Below are positions 15,102 through 22,855 of a DNA stretch of 35,985 nt, one piece after another; the stretch's first letter is position 1, and every line of letters begins with the position of its first letter. Origin of the DNA: Lentisphaeria bacterium (lineage in GTDB: Bacteria > Verrucomicrobiota > Lentisphaeria > Victivallales > Victivallaceae); contig JAFTIA010000067.1 of the NCBI GenBank assembly GCA_017457105.1, forward strand, positions 1-35,985, in the 5' to 3' direction. The position numbers and the translations under genes are program-made. The notes beneath the pieces were generated by a model, which had not been told where the DNA came from, made no database searches, and saw nothing but the letters and a program-made list of their open reading frames with translations.

Positions 15102-16814
15102 TTATTCTCCCCGCTTCACCCGGCTGATGGCCTTCTTCGGGCAAACTTCAATACAACTGTTGCACCGGACACACTTGCTGTTATCCACCGCCAGCACATC
15201 CTCTCCGGCAATAGCTTCTGCAGGACAGGTTTTTACGCAAAGTTTGCAGTGAATACATTTGGAAAGATCGATCTTCACATCCACCAGTGCCGGACATGCC
15301 AGCGCAGTGCAGCTGTGTTCCCGTACATGTTCCAGATATTCATTCCTGAAATACCGCAGTGTGGCAAGCACAGGATTCGGAGCCGTCTGCCCCAAGCCGC
15401 AAAGCGAACCGGCACGGACTTTTTTACCCAGATCTTCCAGAAGATCCAGGTCCGATTCCTGCCCCTTGCCTTCGGTGATGCGGCACAAGGTTTCGTACAT
15501 CCGGGTCGTCCCCACCCGGCAGAAAGTGCATTTCCCGCAACTTTCCCGATGGGTGAAATCCAGAAAATACCGGGCGGTTTCCACCATACAGCGGTGTTTG
15601 CCGATCACGATCATACCGCCAGACCCCATAATGGCCCCCAGACTCCGCAAAGAATCATAGTCCACCGGAGTATTAAAGAGTTCCACCGGGATACACCCGC
15701 CGGAAGGTCCGCCGGTCTGAACAGCCTTGACTTCATTGGGATCCGCTCCGCCGATGCCGAAAACGATTTCAGCCAGCGTCACCCCCATAGGCACTTCCAC
15801 CAGACCGGGATATTTCAAATCCCCGGCAAGAGCAAAAAGCTTGGTCCCCTTGCTGCCTTCGCTGCCGACTTTGGCATACTCTGCAGCACCGTCGCGCAGG
15901 ATCAGCGGCACATTACCGAAAGTTTCCACATTGTTGATCATGGTGGGGTATTTTTTCCAACCGCTGTCCGTGGGGAACGGCGGACGGAAACGGGGCTGAC
16001 CACGACGGCCTTCCAAAGAGGCGATCAGAGCCGTTTCTTCCCCGCAGACAAATGCACCGGCACCCTCTTTGATCACGATTTCCAGTTCACGGCCGCGGAT
16101 CACATTCCGCTTCTGCTCATAAACCTGTTTGATGGCAATATTCAGGTGCTTGATGGCAAGCGGGTATTCCGCACGGCAATAGATAAAGAGCCGGGTAGCT
16201 CCGGTTGCCGCAGCTGCGATCAGCATCCCTTCCAAGACCTGATGCGGAACACTTTCCATCAGACTCCGGTCCATAAAAGCACCGGGATCCCCTTCGTCCG
16301 CATTGCAGATGATGATTTTCTCTTCTGCCTGCTTGGCGGCAAGGAAACTCCACTTGCGGCCGGTGGGGAACCCGCCGCCGCCGCGCCCGCGCAAGCCGGA
16401 ATCAAGCACTTCCTGAACAACATCTCCGGGAGCCATGCTTAACGCCCGCTCCAAACCTTTATAACCGCCATTGGCAACATAGTCTTCATAGGATACAGGA
16501 TCCACATGTCCTGCCAGCGCAAGCACTTTCACCAATTCCAGTTTCCGGCGGCCTTCCGGGATCACAAAACGCCCGGTCTCCCCCAGTGCCAGAATATTTT
16601 CCACATCAGCAGGTTTGACATGGGAGTAGTAAATACTCCCCTGATCATCCGTCAGCACTTCCACCAGCGGCTCCGCATAACAGTGCCCGATACAGCCGGT
16701 TCCCTCCACGGGGATATCTTTTACAGTATTCTGGAACGCTTCCAGCACAGCCCCGGCATTGGCGGCGATACCGCAAGAAGCAGTCCCCACCCGGATTTTT
16801 ACGATCTTGCTCAT
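15102..16814 (-). CDS. NuoF/HydB-like NADH-binding flavoprotein subunit
   Basis: This 570-residue subunit oxidises or reduces NAD(H) through FMN. Domains in order are an N-terminal thioredoxin-like [2Fe-2S] part (TASCGIA, GTGCIGHCYAEP), the FMN/NADH-binding core (GLRGRGGGGFPTGRKW, NADEGDPGAF, CGEETALIASLEG), the [4Fe-4S] motif ESCGKCTFCRVGT, and two C-terminal ferredoxin motifs (CIHCKLCVKTC, CVRCNSCIEVC). This long HydB-type layout is typical of soluble hydrogenase-like and bifurcating complexes, not of complex I. I placed the start at 16814, where ATG overlaps the NuoE stop as ATGA. A longer frame exists upstream but runs over the NuoE gene. No [FeFe]-hydrogenase subunit is encoded nearby. 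Confidence 0.9.
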   Translation of the reverse strand: MSKIVKIRVGTASCGIAANAGAVLEAFQNTVKDIPVEGTGCIGHCYAEPLVEVLTDDQGSIYYSHVKPADVENILALGETGRFVIPEGRRKLELVKVLALAGHVDPVSYEDYVANGGYKGLERALSMAPGDVVQEVLDSGLRGRGGGGFPTGRKWSFLAAKQAEEKIIICNADEGDPGAFMDRSLMESVPHQVLEGMLIAAAATGATRLFIYCRAEYPLAIKHLNIAIKQVYEQKRNVIRGRELEIVIKEGAGAFVCGEETALIASLEGRRGQPRFRPPFPTDSGWKKYPTMINNVETFGNVPLILRDGAAEYAKVGSEGSKGTKLFALAGDLKYPGLVEVPMGVTLAEIVFGIGGADPNEVKAVQTGGPSGGCIPVELFNTPVDYDSLRSLGAIMGSGGMIVIGKHRCMVETARYFLDFTHRESCGKCTFCRVGTTRMYETLCRITEGKGQESDLDLLEDLGKKVRAGSLCGLGQTAPNPVLATLRYFRNEYLEHVREHSCTALACPALVDVKIDLSKCIHCKLCVKTCPAEAIAGEDVLAVDNSKCVRCNSCIEVCPKKAISRVKRGE

Positions 16815-17260
16815 TTTGCGGCATACTCCTTCAAAATCCGGGAAACACCCTTGCGGTCCAATTTCCCGTAAACACGCCCGTTGATACTCATTACCGGGGC
16901 AAGCGAACAACACCCCAGACATGCCACAACTTCCAGAGAAAAGAGACCATCCTTATCCGTTTCCCCCGGCCCGATCCCCAGTTCGGCACTGATCCACTGC
17001 CGGATCTGCGGAGCCCCTTTGATATGACAGGCAGTACCGTCACAAACCGCGATCTTAAAGCGGCCGGGTTTCACCCGCTTGAACTGGGCGTAAAAAGTCA
17101 ATACCCCTTCCACTTCTGCCGCCGGTATCTGAAAATAGTCAGACACTGCTCGAACAGCATCATCCGATACAAATCCGTACAATCCCTGAACAGCCTGCAA
17201 GGCTTTGATAAGATTGCCCGGGTCTTTATCGATTTTTTCAAGAAATCCAAAATTTTCCAT
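16811..17260 (-). CDS. NuoE/HydC-like [2Fe-2S] subunit
   Basis: This 149-residue thioredoxin-fold ferredoxin is the NuoE-type partner of the NuoF-like subunit. The four cluster-binding cysteines appear as CDGTACHIKG (C-x4-C) and ACLGCCSLAP (C-x3-C). An N-terminal helical bundle (ALQAVQGLYGFVSDDAVRAV) precedes them. It is the first gene of the operon, with ribosome binding site AGAGGG and a good promoter just upstream. It is translationally coupled to the next gene through an ATGA overlap. Confidence 0.92.
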   Translation of the reverse strand: MENFGFLEKIDKDPGNLIKALQAVQGLYGFVSDDAVRAVSDYFQIPAAEVEGVLTFYAQFKRVKPGRFKIAVCDGTACHIKGAPQIRQWISAELGIGPGETDKDGLFSLEVVACLGCCSLAPVMSINGRVYGKLDRKGVSRILKEYAAK

Positions 17261-17291
17261 AAATCCCTCTTTTCAAAATCTGCATACACAT

Positions 17292-17320
17292 AATATACAG
17301 CAAATTACAAAAAAAAACAA
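17292..17320 (-). promoter_or_regulatory. Promoter of the NuoEF/GltD-like operon
   Basis: On the minus strand TTGTTT (17315-17320), 17 bases, TATATT (17292-17297), with the start codon of the NuoE-like gene 31 bases downstream. Confidence 0.6.
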
Positions 17321-17334
17321 CTGTCTTTACACAC

Positions 17335-17365
17335 CAAAACCCGTCAAACATTTCTGTCGACGGGT
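17335..17365 (-). terminator. Terminator after gcvH
   Basis: On the minus strand the stem ACCCGTC/GACGGGT (17339-17365) is followed by TTTT. It separates gcvH from the electron-transfer operon. Confidence 0.7.
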
Positions 17366-17391
17366 CTGAAGCAAGTTCTCCGGCAGAAGAT

Positions 17392-17766
17392 TTATTTCAG
17401 CGTATCCAAGTATCTGAAATACGCTTCTTCATTCATCAAATCGTTCAATTCAGTAAGATCGGCAAGATCGGTCAGTTTGCAGATCCAGCCCTTGTCTTCC
17501 GGAGAATCATTCAGCAGCCCCGGTTCATCAAACAGAGCTTCATTCACTTCGCAAACAGTCCCGGTGACCGGAGAAAAAATATCGCTGGTCGCTTTGACAG
17601 ATTCCACTTCGGCAAGTTTGTCTCCCACATTGCAATCATCATCTTCTTCGGGCAATGCCACAAATGTAATGTCCCCCAGTTCATTGGCGGCATATTCCGA
17701 AATCCCGATCACGGCTTCATCGCCGGTAAGTTCAACCCACTCGTGGTCCTCTGTATAGTACTTCAT
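17392..17766 (-). CDS. gcvH: Glycine cleavage system H protein
   Basis: This 124-residue lipoyl-carrier protein shuttles the aminomethyl group between the P and T proteins of the glycine cleavage system. The lipoylation site is the lysine in EVESVKATSDI. The characteristic YTEDHEWV opening and the GDITFV, PVTGTV and LLNDSPEDKGWI blocks are all present. The start at 17766 is chosen because AGGAGG stands seven bases upstream and the family begins there; an in-frame upstream ATG would add 19 unrelated residues. No gcvT or gcvP is adjacent, so the partners are elsewhere, or the protein serves lipoate metabolism. Confidence 0.95.
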   Translation of the reverse strand: MKYYTEDHEWVELTGDEAVIGISEYAANELGDITFVALPEEDDDCNVGDKLAEVESVKATSDIFSPVTGTVCEVNEALFDEPGLLNDSPEDKGWICKLTDLADLTELNDLMNEEAYFRYLDTLK

Positions 17767-17829
17767 AACATTCCTCCTGATAACGGTACTCAACAGGTAC
17801 AGTCCTGTATTTTCATTGTTCACGCAGAC

Positions 17830-17858
17830 AATATGTCAATCTTTTGCCTAAAAGTCAA
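17830..17858 (-). promoter_or_regulatory. Promoter of gcvH
   Basis: On the minus strand TTGACT (17853-17858), 17 bases, CATATT (17830-17835). The leader to ATG 17766 is about 55 bases. No glycine-riboswitch-like structure is evident in that short leader. Confidence 0.6.
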
Positions 17859-17921
17859 GCAACCTCTGCACATTTTTTATTAAAAAGTCGCAAAAAAACG
17901 CTTTTCAGAGCCGGAAACAAG

Positions 17922-18686
17922 CTATTCCACCGCCGGGCTGAACACCGGAGGCAGGAAGACCTGCTCATCTATCGGCAGATTCAACCGGTTGTAAAAAACC
18001 CGGGAACGGCTGCGTTCACTGATCGTTTCTTCCGGAACCATGACCCCCTCATACAAGGCATAGCGATCGACCCGGGTTTCCGACTCCAAAGCAGGAATGC
18101 GAATGCGATGCAAGAGATAACTGTCCCGCCCCACGTAAAGGATCAACCGGTAACTGCCCCGGATCTTCGGATGACAAACAAGTTTATAATATTCATTTTC
18201 CCCAATGCGGCAAAGAGAAAGATCCACCTTTTTAAAGAGATCCTGATAGGAATCATCCGGATCCCCAAGCCGCTGCATGGTCTTCAACTGCGCCAGCCCC
18301 ATCCCGACAATGGGAGTAACCTTCCGTTCCGGATAGTTGACTTTCCAGGCACTGTCTCCATTTATAATAATAGCACTGTCCGGCTGATTGTCTTTACGCA
18401 TCAGCATATTCAACCGGTCAGGAGCAAGGTAACGCACTTCACAAATCTGCTGTTCGCCGGTTTGAATATCCGTCACGATCTGCTTCTGCACATAGGATTT
18501 GGCTTTCAGAAAAACACCGTTGGGATCACGGGCCTTCAGCATCTTTTTTTCCAGTTGATCCAGCGTGATATCTGCGGGCCGTTCATCCATCTCCTCTTCC
18601 AGAGTGGCGCACCCGGCGGCAGCCAGACAAATCATCCATGCGGAAAACAACACCGTCAGCATCCGCCAGCAAAAAATATTCTTCAT
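17922..18686 (-). CDS. Outer-membrane lipoprotein, LolA/LolB-like fold suspected
   Basis: This 254-residue lipoprotein starts at ATG 18686, preceded by GAGGGATGG. The signal peptide ends in lipobox AAGC with the lipidated Cys at about residue 26. The mature protein has alternating strands of the kind seen in LolA/LolB and outer-membrane lipoprotein-sorting proteins: VRYLAPDRLNMLMR, SAIIINGDSAWKVNYPER, YKLVCHPKI, YRLILYVGRDSYLLHRIRI and VDRYALYEGVMVPEE. Such proteins bind lipid or lipoprotein acyl chains in the periplasm. It has its own strong promoter upstream and precedes gcvH. The family assignment rests on pattern only. Confidence 0.65.
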   Translation of the reverse strand: MKNIFCWRMLTVLFSAWMICLAAAGCATLEEEMDERPADITLDQLEKKMLKARDPNGVFLKAKSYVQKQIVTDIQTGEQQICEVRYLAPDRLNMLMRKDNQPDSAIIINGDSAWKVNYPERKVTPIVGMGLAQLKTMQRLGDPDDSYQDLFKKVDLSLCRIGENEYYKLVCHPKIRGSYRLILYVGRDSYLLHRIRIPALESETRVDRYALYEGVMVPEETISERSRSRVFYNRLNLPIDEQVFLPPVFSPAVE

Positions 18687-18714
18687 TCCATCCCTCACAG
18701 GTTTGCTTTGCAGA

Positions 18715-18743
18715 ACTGTACCACAAAAAAAGGGGCTTGTCAA
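18715..18743 (-). promoter_or_regulatory. Strong promoter of the LolA-like lipoprotein gene
   Basis: On the minus strand a consensus TTGACA (18738-18743), exactly 17 bases, then TACAGT (18715-18720). It is divergent from the tRNA-Lys promoter, and both lie within 90 bases. Confidence 0.7.
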
Positions 18744-18774
18744 GATTTTTTTTGATTTTTTTTACAAAATCAGC

Positions 18775-18802
18775 TTGAAATAAAAAATAACGATGCTATT
18801 TT
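18775..18802 (+). promoter_or_regulatory. Promoter of tRNA-Lys/rpmB
   Basis: TTGAAA (18775-18780), 16 bases, TATTTT (18797-18802). The tRNA begins about 50 bases later. Confidence 0.5.
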
Positions 18803-18853
18803 ATAGAGACGCCAGAGGAATGGTTGGATTTCAAACCTTCTTCAGGATACGGC

Positions 18854-18929
18854 GGGTTGATAGCTCAGTCGGTAGAGCATCGCCCTTTTAAGGCGGTGGT
18901 CCGGGGTTCGAGTCCCCGTCAACCCACCA
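18854..18929 (+). tRNA. tRNA-Lys (anticodon TTT)
   Basis: It folds as a full tRNA: acceptor GGGTTGA/TCAACCC, D-arm AGCTCAGTCGGTAGAGC, anticodon loop CTTTTAA (anticodon TTT) between TCGCC and GGCGG, T-arm GGGGTTCGAGTCCCC, discriminator A and an encoded CCA (18927-18929). It is followed 43 bases later by rpmB, probably in one transcript. Confidence 0.97.
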
Positions 18930-18972
18930 TTTTTTTATGGTACAAGAAAATTTCAATATCAGGAGATCAACA

Positions 18973-19200
18973 ATGAGCAATGTTTGTCATTTCTGCGGCA
19001 AGCGCAAGGCCGTCGGCGGCAGCATCACCCGCAAAGGTTTGGCCAAGAAGGCCGGCGGGATCGGTATGCACGTGGTGAAAAATGTGAAGCGGACTTTTGA
19101 ACCGAACCTGCAGACCGTTCACATCAACGAAAACGGTCAGGTCAAGACCGTCAAGCTTTGCACCGATTGCATCCGCACCGGCAACTACACCAAAGCCTGA
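18973..19200 (+). CDS. rpmB: 50S ribosomal protein bL28
   Basis: This 75-residue protein of the large ribosomal subunit carries the typical opening VCHFCGKRKAVG and a second pair CTDC near the C-terminus (CTDCIRTGNY), so it is the zinc-binding C+ form. The start at 18973 follows AGGAG at 18961-18965; an in-frame ATG at 18937 would add 12 non-homologous residues. A strong terminator follows the stop. Confidence 0.94.
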   Translation: MSNVCHFCGKRKAVGGSITRKGLAKKAGGIGMHVVKNVKRTFEPNLQTVHINENGQVKTVKLCTDCIRTGNYTKA

Positions 19201-19222
19201 TCTCTTACGTTTTGACGTATCG

Positions 19223-19253
19223 AACCCCGGAAATTTTTCCGGGGTTTTCTTTT
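19223..19253 (+). terminator. Terminator of rpmB
   Basis: AACCCCGGAAA pairs with the complementary TTTCCGGGGTT around a very short loop (19223-19245), followed by a T-rich run. Confidence 0.85.
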
Positions 19254-19311
19254 CTCTGCATCTTATTTTTGAAAGCCCCCGCCCCAATCCATTTCCCGGA
19301 GGATACTTTTG

Positions 19312-20745
19312 ATGCAACACCCCGGAAACAAATTGCAGGAACCGGTACTTTATTTTGAAAACGGCGTTCTGCGTGTGGAAAATTGCCATCCGGATCAACT
19401 GCCGGAGGCGGCTGCCCGTTTGATCCGCCTGGACCCACGGGGCAATGTTTACCGGGCAAAAGCCAGTGATTATGCTCCTTTATTATTGGAATTGCTGCTT
19501 TCCGGCATCCGTGTCCACGATCAGGCAAAAGCATTTCTTCCCATCAACGATCTTGAATTAAAGAAAACACTTGTCCCCCGGCCTCATCAGAAAAAAGCAC
19601 TGGAATCATGGATCGACGGCGGCAGAAGGGGCATCGCCGCATTACCTACGGGTGCGGGAAAAACCATTCTGGCGGTCATGGCGATCGCCTCTCTTAAACG
19701 CCCCACGCTGGTACTGGTTCCCACCATTGATCTTCTTCAACAATGGGCTTCGATTCTGGAACAGTGGTTCCAACGCCCCATCGGCATGTTGGGCGGCGGA
19801 TCCCATCAGGTGGAAGATCTTACGGTCAGCACTTATGATTCTGCCGTTCTCCAAATGGAATTTATCGGGAACAGATTCGGATTTCTAATCGCCGACGAGT
19901 GCCACCATCTTCCCGGCCCTGTGTACCGGGCGGCGGCGGAAATGGCGCTCGCCCCCTTCCGGCTGGGGCTTTCCGCCACGCCGGAATCCGGGGATGCACG
20001 GGATCAACTTCTGGAAGAACTGCTGGGCCCCCTGCTCTGCCGGGTGGAAATCGACGAACTGGAAGGCAAATACCTTTCCAAATACCGGACGATCCGTTTG
20101 GAGATCCCGCTGGAACCGGACGAGGAAGCGGCGTACCGGGAAAACCGGGCAAAATATATCCAATTTATACGGCGGAACGGGATCACCTTCAGGAACCGGG
20201 AGGATTGGGGGCGATTTCTGATGCTCTGCGCCCGCAGACCGGAAGGGAAAGATGTGCTGGATGCCTTTCTGGAACAGCGCAGGATCGCCCGGGGCGGCCG
20301 GGCAAAATTCCGTAAAGTTTGGGAACTTTTGAAAAAACATCCGGGAGAACGGACACTGATTTTTACGGCGGACAATGCCGCCGCATACCGGATCGGACGG
20401 GAATTCTGTTTGCCGGTGATCACGCACCACACAGGCGCAAAAGAGCGCAAGGATTTTCTGGATGGCTTCAGAAAAGGAACCTATCCGGTTCTGGTGACAA
20501 GCAAGGTATTGAATGAAGGGATCGATGTCCCGGAAGCGGCAGTCGGCATCGTCCTCTCCGGTTCAGGCAGTGTACGGGAACATGTTCAGCGGTTGGGAAG
20601 AATTCTGCGCCCCGGCGCCGGAAAAGAACAGGCAACACTGTATGAATTGATCAGCGCAGGCACTTCCGAAGAAGGAGTAAGTTCCCGCAGACGGGAACAC
20701 CGGGCATACCGGATCAAAAGTGAAAAGGGGGCGGAGTCATGCTGA
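19312..20745 (+). CDS. XPB/Ssl2-type superfamily 2 DNA helicase
   Basis: This 477-residue SF2 helicase has Walker A in PTGAGKT (Lys117), a DECH box (195-198, ADECHHLP), motif III GLSATPES, and motif VI in QRLGRILRPGAGKEQ near residue 430. The layout (short N-terminal damage-recognition-like part, PRPHQKKALESWIDGGRRG Q-motif region, then two RecA domains) fits the archaeal/bacterial XPB group. ATG 19312 is preceded by GGAGG at 19299-19303. The gene overlaps the following DUF790 gene by seven bases. In archaea XPB works with the nuclease Bax1, encoded next door, to unwind and incise damaged DNA. That neighbour strongly supports this call over a generic DEAD/DEAH helicase. Confidence 0.85.
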   Translation: MQHPGNKLQEPVLYFENGVLRVENCHPDQLPEAAARLIRLDPRGNVYRAKASDYAPLLLELLLSGIRVHDQAKAFLPINDLELKKTLVPRPHQKKALESWIDGGRRGIAALPTGAGKTILAVMAIASLKRPTLVLVPTIDLLQQWASILEQWFQRPIGMLGGGSHQVEDLTVSTYDSAVLQMEFIGNRFGFLIADECHHLPGPVYRAAAEMALAPFRLGLSATPESGDARDQLLEELLGPLLCRVEIDELEGKYLSKYRTIRLEIPLEPDEEAAYRENRAKYIQFIRRNGITFRNREDWGRFLMLCARRPEGKDVLDAFLEQRRIARGGRAKFRKVWELLKKHPGERTLIFTADNAAAYRIGREFCLPVITHHTGAKERKDFLDGFRKGTYPVLVTSKVLNEGIDVPEAAVGIVLSGSGSVREHVQRLGRILRPGAGKEQATLYELISAGTSEEGVSSRRREHRAYRIKSEKGAESC

Positions 20746-21932
20746 CAAAAGAGCATTTACGGCTTCACCGCCGGGCAGACCGGGCTCTGCCGGTCTTTGC
20801 GGATACCGCAAACCCGGATCTTCTGGCGGCGGCGGAAAGCGTACTGGCCATTTTCCGCAACGGGGCAACGCATAAAATAACCCGGGGAGAATTGTCAGAG
20901 CAGTTGACTGGAGTGACGGCCTCCAGGGATGAAGCGGCGGCTTTTGTCAAACTTGCCGAAGGTCTTTGCACCTTTGCCGACTGTGCAGAATTGGACTATC
21001 CAGCCATGCGGGCGGAACTTTTTTCTGTCAGCGGGTTTGCGCTGCAAAATGCGGCCTCGCCGGAGGAACTCCGGGAAAGACTGGCGGAAAATGCCCGGTT
21101 TTCCGTTTTTCTTCGGCAGGATATTTATGGGGATCTTCCGGAAAATCAACAACTTGTCAGTTTCCGGGACCTGTCGGCACGGGAATTGCTGGAGCGTTAC
21201 AATGTGGCTCAAGTACAGGGCTTGCTGATTTACGCCCGAAAATTGCAGATCAGGACGGACAATGCGGATCCGGCAGAGTTGCGACGGCTTTTCAAGTACT
21301 TAAAGTTTTTCCGTCTGCTTTCAGAAATCCGGCAGAAAGGACAAACGTCTTATCTTACCATCAGCGGGCCGCTGGAAATTTTTGCCAACACCCGGAAATA
21401 TGCGCTTCAACTGGCAGCGTTTTTCCCGGCGGTACTGCTTTTGAAAACATGGAAGTTAAACGCTGAAATCGAATGGAAAAGCAGAACTTTGCAGTTAAAT
21501 CTGGATGAAAAAAGCAAACTCCGCTCCCACTACCGGAATTTTTCTGCTTATGTCCCGGAAGAAATCGCCATGTTCCACAGACTTTTCCGGGAAAAAATCA
21601 AAGATTGGACCATTGTGGGCGAAACACCGGTCCTTTCCGGAAATCAGGGCGAAGCCTTTTTCCCTGACTTGAGTTTCCGGGAAGAAACCAGCCGGAAGGT
21701 GGTGCATCTGGAACTTTTCCACCGCTGGCACAAGCATCAGCTGGAATCCCGGCTGATCTATCTGGCACAGCACCGTCAAATCCCGCTTCTGCTGGGGATC
21801 GACCGGAGCATTGCTGACGAAAATGCGCTGACTGAATATCTGACTGAATATCCGCAATTAACGGACAGACTCTTTTTGTTCAGGGACTTTCCCGGTGTGG
21901 ATCGGGTGGCAAAATTATTGAGGGAAATGTAA
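20739..21932 (+). CDS. Bax1-like nuclease (DUF790), partner of the XPB helicase
   Basis: This 397-residue protein matches the DUF790/Bax1 family in length, in its position after an XPB helicase, and in sequence pattern. Near the start it has LLTKEHLR-type residues; in the middle, ELLERYNVAQVQGLLIYA resembles the conserved 'RYN..L.Q.LL..A' block. The C-terminal nuclease core of PD-(D/E)XK type shows FFPDLSF (Asp310) and, 15 residues on, HLELFHRW (Glu325), then HQLESRL. Archaeal Bax1 makes structure-specific cuts next to DNA bubbles opened by XPB. The seven-base overlap with the helicase gene indicates coupled translation. No lysine is seen at the usual third position, as in other Bax1-type cores. 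It is expected to act in DNA repair in the cytoplasm. Confidence 0.85.
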   Translation: MLTKEHLRLHRRADRALPVFADTANPDLLAAAESVLAIFRNGATHKITRGELSEQLTGVTASRDEAAAFVKLAEGLCTFADCAELDYPAMRAELFSVSGFALQNAASPEELRERLAENARFSVFLRQDIYGDLPENQQLVSFRDLSARELLERYNVAQVQGLLIYARKLQIRTDNADPAELRRLFKYLKFFRLLSEIRQKGQTSYLTISGPLEIFANTRKYALQLAAFFPAVLLLKTWKLNAEIEWKSRTLQLNLDEKSKLRSHYRNFSAYVPEEIAMFHRLFREKIKDWTIVGETPVLSGNQGEAFFPDLSFREETSRKVVHLELFHRWHKHQLESRLIYLAQHRQIPLLLGIDRSIADENALTEYLTEYPQLTDRLFLFRDFPGVDRVAKLLREM

Positions 21933-21933
21933 C

Positions 21934-22851
21934 ATGCTGGATAAAGAACACTTTCTTGACCATTTGGAAGCTCTGCGCCAAACCATTCTGCGGGGACTGG
22001 CGGTTTTTGCAGCACTGCTTATTCCGGCGGCTCTGCTGGTACATCATTTTTTGCCCCTCCTGCTCCGGCATGTAAGCGTGTGGGTTCCCGGATACAAATT
22101 TTATTATCTTTCACCGCTTGAACCCTTTTTTATTGAGTTGAAAATGACGCTGGCTGTTGCTTTTTTGCTGGGACTTCCGGTTCATTTTCTGCTTTGGAGC
22201 CAATTTCTTGCACCGGCATTGTACCAGCATGAAAAACGATTGATCACGGGATTGCTGGCGGCGGCACTGGGGCTTTTTACTGCGGGCGGAGCACTGGCAC
22301 TTTTTGGAGTTCTGCCGTTTTTGCTCCGGTTCTCGGCTGGATTTGCCACGGCGGAATGGCAGCCGCTCCTTACATTCAACAGCCTTCTCTCTCTGGCACT
22401 CATGCTGATTCTGGGTTTTGGGCTGGTCTTTCAACTCCCCATTGCCATCCTGCTGCTGATCCGGGGCGGCATTCTGCAAACATCAACATTAAAAAAACAC
22501 CGTCCGGCAGTGCTGGTGGGCATCCTGATCCTGGCGGCGATTTTGACACCGCCGGATGTGATCAGCCAGTGCATGATGGCGATTCCGGCATACCTTTTTT
22601 TTGAAATATCCCTTTTGATCGCCTCCCGGCTGGAAAAGCAGAAAAAGGAAGCGGAAGAACCGGAAAACCTCCCGGAAGAACCGGAAGCCCTTCCGGAAGA
22701 AACGCCTGCGTCATTCCCGGTCAAACAGGAAAAAAAAGAACCGGCGGCTCCGGATGATTTTACCGTTCCCGGTGTTTACACCCGCCACCGCCGGGGCATA
22801 CGGCAGGGAAGACCCCGCCGGTACCGCCGGGATTGCTCCCGCCTGCCCTGA
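21934..22851 (+). CDS. tatC: Sec-independent protein translocase subunit TatC, with a long acidic tail
   Basis: This 305-residue inner-membrane protein binds twin-arginine signal peptides. The N-terminal signature HFLDHLEALRQTI includes the conserved Glu, and about six hydrophobic segments follow (roughly 18-40, 70-92, 105-130, 150-178, 195-210 and 213-228), with the family's LTPPDVISQ loop. Core length is about 230 residues. The remaining 75 form a Glu/Pro/Lys-rich tail ending in many arginines, not usual for TatC. It starts one base after the Bax1 stop, so it belongs to that operon. No tatA or tatB gene is nearby. Its stop lies four bases from the convergent heparinase-type gene. Confidence 0.93.
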   Translation: MLDKEHFLDHLEALRQTILRGLAVFAALLIPAALLVHHFLPLLLRHVSVWVPGYKFYYLSPLEPFFIELKMTLAVAFLLGLPVHFLLWSQFLAPALYQHEKRLITGLLAAALGLFTAGGALALFGVLPFLLRFSAGFATAEWQPLLTFNSLLSLALMLILGFGLVFQLPIAILLLIRGGILQTSTLKKHRPAVLVGILILAAILTPPDVISQCMMAIPAYLFFEISLLIASRLEKQKKEAEEPENLPEEPEALPEETPASFPVKQEKKEPAAPDDFTVPGVYTRHRRGIRQGRPRRYRRDCSRLP

Positions 22852-22855
22852 CTGT

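Noticed and set aside
12522-16442. A very long open frame (about 1,300 codons) on the + strand
   Set aside because: It is antisense to the galM, GltD-like and NuoF-like genes, which have clear motifs. The frame is open only because of the high-GC codon usage of the real genes, and its protein has no family features.
13071-17260. An [FeFe]-hydrogenase (HydABC) operon
   Set aside because: The NuoE- and NuoF-like subunits fit, but the third protein has GltD-like flavin domains and lacks the H-cluster cysteine motifs of HydA.
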